Shown here in pieces: positions 56,341 to 64,000 of a DNA stretch of 64,000 nucleotides (positions are counted from its first letter, which is position 1; the number at the start of each line of letters is the position of its first letter). The translations under genes were made by a program, and so were the position numbers. The DNA comes from Meira nashicola (Eukaryota > Basidiomycota > Exobasidiomycetes > Exobasidiales > Brachybasidiaceae), in the NCBI GenBank assembly GCA_001600355.1, contig BCJU01000002.1, forward strand, positions 1,116,001 through 1,180,000, in the 5' to 3' direction. The notes under the pieces are model-generated. The model was not told where the DNA came from and ran no database searches. It worked only from the letters and a program-made list of their open reading frames with translations.

Positions 56341-56454
56341 TCTTGTACTCGCATAAAGTTTTATAGCTTCTCTTTTCGTTTTATGTATATGTAGCATTTG
56401 CAATTGTTTCTGAGAGAAGAAGGGTATCATTACATTATTTACATGGTAATACTA

Positions 56455-57834
56455 TTATTGCTCGGACTTGCGTAAACCTAGCTTGCCTAATAAACGCTTA
56501 GCTCCTCCATCACTAGACGTATGTTGATGATGACTATGACCGGCTGACATTTTAGGCGGTATACTTGGTGGTGTAGAAATGGCGGGAGAGATTGGTCTTG
56601 GACTTGGTTGAGTAGAAGATTTTGACCTTTCGAATTCATCGATACGATCTTTGGAAAGATAGATATCCAATTTGGTAGGAGGACTGACAAAACTTGATGT
56701 TCTCTTGTTGCTCGGTTGAGGAGATGGAGATTTTGTTGAAGATGAAGCACTATTTTGCATTGGAGAACCTAATTTTATTCTTCCCCTTGGACCGGCTGTA
56801 GGATCTAGTAAACTGCTGTCTGTGTTTGAATTTGATTTTGCATTTTCTTGTTCTAACGTTGGATCTCGAACGTATTGATATAGTTCTTCTGCTGTTTCGC
56901 TAGAATTTCCTGGCATTGGATCTAAGGTTCTACCTTTGACGATTGCCGGTAATTTGTACCATCTTGCTTTAATTTCTGCTGCTATTCGAACTGCTCTTGC
57001 TGTTAATTCTTGTGAATCAGCTTTGATGATAATCATATGTAATCCTTGACCGTTTTTATCTTGACGTAATAAATCCAAAGCATGCTCTACATAAGATGAA
57101 TTAGGCACATGTAAATCTAAAAAGATTTCATTCGGTTCTGCTGCAATTTGATTGACGCTATTGCTGGAAGATAAGGTGGAAGAAGGTGGGATTGATAGAT
57201 TTGACGATGTCGAGACTGGCATTGCTCCATCAAAATACATATTTCCTCCCTCTTTATGTTTCTCATCATATTCTTGGTCTAACAAATGACATGCAGCACA
57301 AATTGTAACGATTTCCAATCCTCTTCTATCTTCAACCTCTAACCTTTGAACATTATAATCCAAAATTTGCAAAGTAGCCGATCTTGTCTTTGTCCGCGGT
57401 GTATAACGTGCAATATCAATTTCAGGATCAGGTTTTCTAATCGCTTCAACGATTAATTGTCTACCTTCTTTACGTATACTAAATTCATTCCCTTGCCAAT
57501 TCCATCTCCAATCTTGTCGAAATGTCATACCTTTTTTCTCGAGTATGATTTCTTCATTAGGATTGTAAAGATGAATCGTTTTAACTTTATCCGTTGAAGC
57601 AGGACAATCAATACTGGCTAAAACGATATCCGTTAATGAATCAATCAATCGAACAGTATAATGATTCGATCTCGCTCTTGAGAATGTATAGAGTGGTGAA
57701 CTTGTCGTTCCAGAAGATCCAGAAGCAACATCCTGTAGCGAAGATGAAGAAGAGAAAGGAATCAAATCTAGAATATTTGCATTCTTGCTCCTTCTTTCGA
57801 ATGTTAAAGTGAATAGGTTACTATCTAGCACCAT
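56455..57834 (-). CDS. Unknown protein with a Tubby/LURP-like beta-rich domain
   Basis: A single exon of 459 residues; the first true ATG is 57834 (the frame extends three codons from a TTG). Residues about 1-205 are beta-rich: LFTLTFERRSKNANI, YTVRLIDSLTDIVLASIDCP, MTFRQDWRWNWQGNEFSIRK, DIARYTPRTKTRSATLQILD, ending in a hydrophobic helix (RGLEIVTICAACHLLDQEYD). The W-x-G-x-x-x-x-x-R pattern and order of strands recall the Tubby-like/LURP-one folds found in many basidiomycete DUF families (for example DUF6593); this is tentative. A second segment (about 245-340) looks globular (FLDLHVPNSSYVEHALDLLR, LTARAVRIAAEIKARWYKLP). The last 120 residues are disordered and Ser/Pro-rich. I do not recognise a named ortholog. 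The gene converges with the Sds3-family gene, with 114 bp between the stops. Confidence 0.75.
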   Translation of the reverse strand: MVLDSNLFTLTFERRSKNANILDLIPFSSSSSLQDVASGSSGTTSSPLYTFSRARSNHYTVRLIDSLTDIVLASIDCPASTDKVKTIHLYNPNEEIILEKKGMTFRQDWRWNWQGNEFSIRKEGRQLIVEAIRKPDPEIDIARYTPRTKTRSATLQILDYNVQRLEVEDRRGLEIVTICAACHLLDQEYDEKHKEGGNMYFDGAMPVSTSSNLSIPPSSTLSSSNSVNQIAAEPNEIFLDLHVPNSSYVEHALDLLRQDKNGQGLHMIIIKADSQELTARAVRIAAEIKARWYKLPAIVKGRTLDPMPGNSSETAEELYQYVRDPTLEQENAKSNSNTDSSLLDPTAGPRGRIKLGSPMQNSASSSTKSPSPQPSNKRTSSFVSPPTKLDIYLSKDRIDEFERSKSSTQPSPRPISPAISTPPSIPPKMSAGHSHHQHTSSDGGAKRLLGKLGLRKSEQ

Positions 57835-58311
57835 CTTGATCAATGATCAGTGATGGAGAAGAATAATGGGAATTAAAATTCGAATTCATTCAGAAGACCA
57901 ACATCTGAAAAGGCTTTAAGCAGTGGCTGTGCCTCTCTCTCTGTATGCTCAGCCGACACAGCTTTAATTTTCTTGCAAAATGACGGGGGCGCTAATGATA
58001 TTATATCTACAGCCCACTGTACGAGTCAAAGAGTATCGCCTATACGCAGAGCACCCAACTCCGATATTCGGGACGAATTGGTGGATTTATTTTATTAACA
58101 TGCATTTTTTTTTAGAAAAAATATGTAAGAGCGAATGCCTTTTATCATTTTACCCCGCGGAAAGTATTGAATTGCTCCAGGTTCACACGCGAGCCAATGC
58201 AAAGCTTGTCTTTTTAAGCTTTTATTTATTTTCTTTAGAAAGTACGCATATTGGGAAAAAGCTTGTTCGCTTCCTTCATCTATCTTCCTTGATGACTTGT
58301 AATCTCTCTCA
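57835..58311. promoter_or_regulatory. Divergent promoter region
   Basis: 477 bp between the starts of the unknown beta-rich gene (-) and the zinc-cluster gene (+). It contains a CT-rich patch near 57932-57945 and A/T homopolymer runs near 58104-58120. No site was identified with confidence. Confidence 0.4.
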
Positions 58312-61211
58312 ATGACGGCTAATCTTTCGAATTCGAGTAGTGCTTTGGAAAATACGAATAATGATACTAATTCAAAAGGCAATGGTGACACACCAGTAAA
58401 GGCTAGCAAAGCAACGTGAGTATATTGGCATTCATTGAAACTTTTCTCTCTCATTAACAGCAGTTTCCTTTCAATTTAATCAGCTCATGCAACGAATGCC
58501 GCCGATTGAAATTACGATGTAGTAAAACGTGGCCATGTGATATGTGCGTCAAAAGGAGATTGGCACATCTGTGTCCGGATGGTGTCCAAAAACGTGATCG
58601 TCCAAAATCAATACCAGTAAAAGGTTCACAGGCAAATGGAACAGCTAGCACATCTTACGATCAATCCTCATTCAATTCGATCGAAGGGAACGAAGCAAAT
58701 CAAGCAATGTGGACGAGATTGTCTAGTGTAGAACAAAAGCTTGATCTTCTCTTGGCCGATCGAGGACTACAGCAGCCTACCCTTTCACGTCAAACAAGTT
58801 CTGGCTTGCACGATCTTGCTAATGTAGCTTCAGACTATAGTCGCATAGCAAAAGATACATCCTCACCCGGACAAGCACAAGGACAGCTATCGTTACATGC
58901 CGATGGTCGAGCTTCTTACGTCGGCCCACATGCACATTCCGTATACCTGACCAAAGAAGGTCTAACTTCTTCATCACGAGCCGTTTCTCCAACTCAATTA
59001 CCATCTCAATCCCGACCAGGTTCACCTACACCAGTCGATTTCGATGCAATTGGACAAAAGAAGCGACATGATGACGATACATCTCCTTTTGACACATTAA
59101 CGCCTTCCAATTCTGATTCATTTTCTACTCTGATGGCTTGGGCAACTCCTGGCTTTCGATCTCCTCATTCTTCTGTTACTATTTGGAATCATTTATCGCC
59201 CATGCTACCCGATATTACCACAGCAAGTCGTCTGGTGAATGTCTATTATGCATCTATCAGTTTCATGCACGACTTTATTCCTCGCGAAGAGTTTGATAAA
59301 GAGATATGGCCAATCTTCTATGATAATGGGCTTAAATCTACACAACCACCCGCAAAATTTCATGCTCACAAGATGGCCTTGCTATTTGCAATTTTGGCTT
59401 TAGGTGTCCTTTTGGATGTTAGTAGACCACAACGTGATCCTGCTGGTAGAGCACTTTATTCATGCGCTTGGAATGCTCTCGTTTTGACAAACTTTACCGA
59501 ATCGACAAGTTTGGACGCCATGTTAGCTTTAGTGCATATAGCACTTTATCTAACTTGGCGTAGGGCAGGCAGATATGCCGAGAGTGCTTGGCCTTTGTTC
59601 GGACTGATGTCAAGCATGATGGTTCGTTCTGGCTTGCATAGAGATCCAGCTCACTTTGATATAAGTGATTCAGATCGTGAGAAGCGCAGGCAAGTGTTTT
59701 GGGATCTTCATGGCGTTGAAACGTTACGATCTTTAGGATTTTGTCGACCACCTGCAATTCTCGATCGTCATGTTGATACACGTTTTCCTTCTAAATGGAA
59801 GCTAGATGGCGAAGGAGATGGTTCATCGGCTTTCTTTGCAGCAAAGAGTATGCAAACAAGGATAATCAATCGTGTTTTGGACGACTGTTTATGTGCCACA
59901 TCCTCTTACTCAATGACTATGAAATACGATGAAAAAATTCAAGCATTATATCGTGCTTATCCTGATTGGATGACGCCAACAATACTTCCACTAGCAAGAA
60001 GATCGAAAACAGGCAATGCAACGATGGAGGAAACGTACATTGATTCTGCTTCACGGGAAAAGATGTTATTCACCATGAGATCTCACCTAACTTTTCTTAA
60101 TAATCATCAAATTCGCTTACTTTTACATCGAGGTTGGTTCAGTGAGGCATTGCAACAATCATCAGAGACAACTTCAAACGGTCAAGAAGATGACATTCAG
60201 CCTGGTCTAAATCCAAAACGATTTCAAGCAAGCGTTGATGCTGCTAATCAAAGTGCATCAAAGATTGTGGAATTGGTTATTTCTGCTTGGTCACATTATC
60301 CTTCTTTGGTGCTCAGATGGACATTCTTTTGGAACGCAATATTTTCAGCAGCCGTTTGTCGTGGATTGTTTGCGGTAAAGAAGCGAAAAGGTGCCGAAGC
60401 TCATTCTGCTTGGCGTGATTTAAGAGCCGCAATTGCACTCTTACGTTTAGCCGTTGATGGTTGGAGACCGCTTGAATCTCCTTTGGGAATTTTGTTACGT
60501 TTAGATAAAAGAGCAGAAATGGCACTTGGAAGTGCTGCAGGTAAGAATAGCGAAGAAGTAAAAGGTGAAGTGAACGAAAGTGATGGCGATGTTGTTCATG
60601 ATCGTGCACAAGTAGCAGCTCAAGCTGCAGATGCTGCAAGAGCTGCAAATCTTTCGGGAGAGGATTTAAATCTCATAGGTGACGCAAAACGAAGATCTTC
60701 CAAATCTTCCTCAAAGCACAATCTTGATTCGCCTTCCACTACTTCTATTAAACGCGGAACAAATGGAAAGTCAGACAAGAGAGTAAGAATACAAGAAAAC
60801 TTAGAACAACATACACCAAATCCCACTCATTTCCATACTACTTCAATTCAACCCGTCTTTACCTCTCTTGCCACACCTTTCGACGGACTTCAATCTTCTG
60901 ATGGAAACGGATTTGACTTTTCATTATTCTCTCCGCATGATCTCACAATGCCAGCTTCTTTGCCAGGCTTTATGGTTGGAGGAACGGCAGGTAATGCGAA
61001 TGATGATGTATTGCCCGTCTCTTCTACTACATCTTTACCCGCTGTTTCCGATTTGATTACTTTGCCAAACATAAATCCTGACGGGACAACATCCACTGAT
61101 CCAAACGCATTCGGATCATCATCCAATGCAACTCAATTGATCCAAATGTTGAGCGCAGGCGTTGGTTGGGATGATATTTCTAGTTGGGATAATGCAATCT
61201 TTGATTTGTAA
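58312..61211 (+). CDS. Zn2Cys6 fungal-specific transcription factor (two exons)
   Basis: Exons at 58312-58415 and 58484-61211 give 943 residues. The 68-nt intron (GTGAGT...TAATCAG) splits a Thr codon and supplies the first half of the zinc cluster: SCNECRRLKLRCSKTWPC, then DMCVKRRLAHLC. The cysteines are at 37, 40, 47, 53, 56 and 65, a perfect C-X2-C-X6-C-X5-C-X2-C-X8-C cluster. A linker, a short dimerisation helix (LSSVEQKLDLLLADRG) and a Ser-rich region follow. The fungal-specific middle homology domain starts near residue 275 (LVNVYYASISFMHDFIPREE) and includes RAGRYAESAWPLFGLMSSMM and MVRSGLHRDP. The C-terminus is disordered with acidic/hydrophobic patches (DGNGFDFSLFSPHD; WDDISSWDNAIFDL) that look like activation sequence. 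Targets are unknown; DNA binding to CGG-type sites is expected from the family. Confidence 0.93.
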
Positions 61212-61483
61212 CTGTACTGTACTGTATGTAATTTATATTATCATTAAATCAATCATTACGAACAAAATGTATCGGCTAAGCAAATATATTAAACGAATGA
61301 AAGTTGTTTATAATTTATGCACTTGAATTCGTGACAAATAGGAATATGAATAGTTATCAGAGCAGGCTTGAGTGTGGATTTTTGAGAATCAAGGTTGGAT
61401 ATGAACAAGTCTACTCGAATGAGAAAAGGGACTTGGGATTTGGGGCACGAGTGTTCATGTTGCAGGAATCGAATAAAAATAAA

Positions 61484-62749
61484 TTATTGCCATCCCTCCA
61501 ACTCTCTTCCCATCATACCTCGTCTCGAAAGTAAGCCATTAACATTACCGGAAAGGAGAGCAGCTTCAACAAGATCACGCCTTTGTTTATTGTTATTCTT
61601 ATTGCCTGAGCAGTTACCGTTAGCACAAACACCTGCGGCAACAGCTGCTGCAATAACAAGGATAAGAATGATCAAGATGACGAAGCAAATGATACGCTTT
61701 TTACGTGCACGACGAGCAGAGTCAACCGCTTTATTTGTTGCTTGTAGACCTGCGTTCATATCAGTTTCAACTGCAGTTGCATGTTGATCGATCACATCAA
61801 TTTGTTCGCCTTGTTCGGTAATCAAGATATCAATCTCTTGGAACAATTGTGCCAATTCGACCAAAGTCTTTTCAATCTTTTTGATATCTTCATGACGTGA
61901 TTGAACTTCACGAAGAGCGCCGCGTGCTTCTCCGTATCTGTTGGAGTTAAGTAAAGCTTGAGAGAAGATCTGTTGTCCATTATCATCATCAATAGCTGCT
62001 CTTACTTCTTCCGGTGAAGCATCTGGCTTGACAATCTTGAATTGACGTTCTGCACGTTCACGATACTTCTTTCTGTAAGTTTGTTCGACTTGTTGATATC
62101 TTTGAATTGTTTCCTTGAATCGGTTCTTCTGTGCGCCAATTTGAGTTTTACGAACGTTTTTATCACCGCTGTTTGGAAGACGAGAAGTTTGAGCGTCCAA
62201 ATTGCGAATTTTATTTTTGATAGCATTTGTTAATCTGCTCGTCTCTGCTGACATACCGGCTAATTGTTGTTGTGCTTGTTGTTGAGATGCTTCGTCCATA
62301 TTGTTCAAACTGCGAGAGTGTAAGTCTGAAATTCGATTGATGTTATCATCAATTTGACGAATGGTATCTTGAATATCAGAAATTTCAGCAAAGAAGGCGT
62401 CCATGGAAGGTGCACCTTTTTCATTGTTACCAACGCCTTGCATCTCATAAGATCCTGGTGCACCGTTTCCGTATGGATTTTGAGCGTACGCATTTCCTCC
62501 TTGATTGGCACCATAAGCTGGTGTGGCAGCTTGTTCTTGGGGGTATGCTTGCTGCATCGGTTGACCATAGCCTTGTTGTGGTTGGCCATATCCTTGTTGA
62601 CCGTATCCTGTAGGCTGTTGTTGTTGTTGTTGAGTAGGATAAGAATGGTCTCCATAACCTTGGTTTCCACCCCCATAACCACCATAACCACCTGCACCAC
62701 CACCACCGGCTTGTTGAGCCCTCATGGCTGCTAGTCTATCACGAGCCAT
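61484..62749 (-). CDS. SSO1: Plasma-membrane Qa-SNARE, Sso1/syntaxin-1 type, with luminal tail
   Basis: A single exon of 421 residues from ATG 62749. Residues about 15-110 are a Gly/Gln/Tyr-rich region with GYGQPQQGYGQP-type repeats. The Habc domain starts near 115 (MDAFFAEISDIQDTIRQIDD, INRISDLHSRSLNNMD). The SNARE motif lies about 275-345 (RHEDIKKIEKTLVELAQLFQ, EIDILITEQGEQIDVIDQHA), followed by a basic stop (RRARKKR) and one membrane span (IICFVILIILILVIAAAVAA). Syntaxins usually end there; this one continues for about 45 residues outside the membrane (CANGNCSGNKNNNKQRRD and onward). It should act with Sec9 and Snc1 in exocytosis at the plasma membrane. Confidence 0.93.
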   Translation of the reverse strand: MARDRLAAMRAQQAGGGGAGGYGGYGGGNQGYGDHSYPTQQQQQQPTGYGQQGYGQPQQGYGQPMQQAYPQEQAATPAYGANQGGNAYAQNPYGNGAPGSYEMQGVGNNEKGAPSMDAFFAEISDIQDTIRQIDDNINRISDLHSRSLNNMDEASQQQAQQQLAGMSAETSRLTNAIKNKIRNLDAQTSRLPNSGDKNVRKTQIGAQKNRFKETIQRYQQVEQTYRKKYRERAERQFKIVKPDASPEEVRAAIDDDNGQQIFSQALLNSNRYGEARGALREVQSRHEDIKKIEKTLVELAQLFQEIDILITEQGEQIDVIDQHATAVETDMNAGLQATNKAVDSARRARKKRIICFVILIILILVIAAAVAAGVCANGNCSGNKNNNKQRRDLVEAALLSGNVNGLLSRRGMMGRELEGWQ

Positions 62750-64000
62750 GATGCGATACTATATGGAAATCACGAATAAAAGAGAATAAGAGCTTGTTTT
62801 GGGGGGTAAAGTCGATTGTTTGGCTCGCCTGCGTGCCAATGAAGTTGATTTGTTTTCTGTCGACCACAAACAAAAGAGTATAATGATAGATTACCTTTTA
62901 GGGTCAAACAGAAGTATGCCCCTTGTGTCAAAAAGGATCTTTCAATCAAAAACCAAAAATAGGAAACGCTATTTAAAATCAATATGAGCTGAGAATCAAA
63001 AACGCGTTCGGATGATCCTTTTTATTATGTCAACCGCAATGCCGCTTTGGAGGGGCAATATAATTTCTTTTATTTTTTTCGGCTTGAGATTGATAGGTTT
63101 ATTTTGTATTGTTTGATGACTAAAAACAAACTCTTTTTGTGTTATCGAAGAAGGTGATGGCAAGGAAAGAAAGAATGGATGTTTAAAATTTTGATGGTAA
63201 TCAAGAGGCTGTACAAGAAGGCTGTTCGAATGCGAAAACAAGCTGCATATTCCAAATAAGCCCTGTCTCTCTCTCTTCTCAGTGCTTCTGCTGCAAGAGC
63301 CGTCGTCGATCTTATTCAAATAAGGCGCGTGCAAGGCAGAAGTCTGTCAGCCAAATAAGTACGTACAATACCAGCTAACATTCATTCGACGGAAAAAAAC
63401 CATCTAAAAAAAGTTGCAGGCGTAGCGCGAGGCGGAAATTCAGTCCGTGCAGCTAGACGTGCCACCCCTTGAATTGTGCAGTGCAAAAACACACGCGTAA
63501 ATCTGCACACAAATGTATGTACGTATGTACACAAAACCTTCCTATTTCTAGTTCATGTATGTATATGACATAGGCGAAATTGTCAGGTTCTATATTTACA
63601 ACACACACAATTTTACCTCCTTTCTTCCTCTTCATTTAGCGTATAGGGTGATACTTATTAATCCTTGTACGATGACTTTGTACATACATACTCTTCAGAA
63701 ACGCATATACTCCTTTTCTGTTGATTCTTTTTTATTTTGCTCAAAATGAAATTGACAAAAGAACGTTTTGAATGTGGGTGTGCTTGCAAGTGTGCCGGGC
63801 TAGTTCATCCGCCGCCCAAAATGCCCGCGGGCGTAAATTTAACGTATAGTTTGTGTGCGTGGGCAGCCCACGCACGCGCACATGCACTGCACAGTGCTTT
63901 ATTTCCTTCTTTTCTCCCTTCCCTTTTTGTCACCCGCGCTCCTCACTTCAGATACGAATGGGCGGCGCCCTAAGAAAAATAGAAAAGGGCGTAAGGTTGG
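62750..64000. other. Terminal intergenic region with no supported gene
   Basis: 1.25 kb upstream of SSO1 to the window edge. A candidate acceptor (CCATATAG) 15 nt before the SSO1 ATG suggests a leader intron, but no convincing donor was fixed. A palindromic TGTATGTACGTATGTACA lies near 63512-63530. Short open frames have no domain. Confidence 0.45.

Noticed and set aside
63737..63973. 78-codon frame near the right edge, Cys and His rich
   Set aside because: No domain, low-complexity GC-rich sequence, no splice or promoter support.
1..64000. CRISPR arrays, insertion sequences or bacterial operons
   Set aside because: Introns, single-gene transcription units, eukaryotic proteins and leader introns show nuclear fungal DNA; no regularly spaced repeats were seen.

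Overview
The window is nuclear DNA of a fungus, most likely a basidiomycete and perhaps a member of Ustilaginomycotina. Genes are mostly single-exon. The few introns are short (about 68-77 nt), start with GTAAGT or GTGAGT and carry CTGAC/CTAAC branch sites. The protein set includes a secreted protein of the macrophage-activating-glycoprotein type, septin Cdc12, BCS1-like AAA ATPases, a P2C-type cation ATPase, a Zn2Cys6 regulator and an Sds3/Dep1-type HDAC subunit. The base composition leans AT. The lineage call is an inference from protein style and intron density. I found no rRNA, tRNA, CRISPR array or mobile element.

Layout: 1-503 partial secreted protein (-). 2481-9155 giant disordered protein (+). 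9251-10645 PCID2/Thp1 (-), divergent from ORC3 (10891-13157, +). 13390-14688 alpha/beta hydrolase (+). 14814-18254 P2C ATPase (-). 19678-22203 Asi-like membrane RING protein (-). 22954-26548 two tandem BCS1-like genes (+). 26633-28156 NFS1 (-). 28674-32072 MAK21/NOC1 (-). 32365-33627 membrane DnaJ protein (+). 33712-34603 phosphopantothenoylcysteine decarboxylase (-). 34940-39516 a PB1-like/disordered gene and an F-box/LRR gene (+) that may be one spliced gene. 39624-40075 FMC1 (-). 40592-41159 MMS2/UEV (+). 41294-42921 DOA1/UFD3 without its PUL domain (-). 43110-43640 small membrane protein (+). 43932-45008 PB1-like plus pseudo-retropepsin protein (-). 45917-48667 disordered protein (+). 48942-49673 ATP4 (-). 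50500-51890 septin CDC12 (+). 52131-52919 proteasome alpha-3 (-). 53539-56340 Sds3/Dep1 family (+). 56455-57834 unknown beta-rich protein (-). 58312-61211 Zn2Cys6 regulator (+). 61484-62749 syntaxin Sso1 (-). 62750-64000 no gene seen.

The genes are housekeeping genes in ordinary eukaryotic order, not an operon. Two functions recur. Mitochondrial energy and Fe-S biogenesis: NFS1, BCS1-like, FMC1, ATP4. The ubiquitin/proteasome system: Asi-like RING, F-box/LRR, UEV, DOA1, proteasome alpha-3. Nothing shows that either set is coordinated.

Gene models for nine loci needed intron or start-codon decisions made by reading the sequence: ORC3, PPCDC, the 34940 gene, FMC1, MMS2, DOA1, the 43110 gene, CDC12 and the zinc-cluster gene. 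The points most worth a second look are the alternative first exon of the septin, the PUL-less DOA1, the PB1/pseudo-retropepsin protein, the CaaX-ending F-box/LRR protein and its possible in-frame splice to the upstream gene, and the P2C ATPase with altered ion-site residues.
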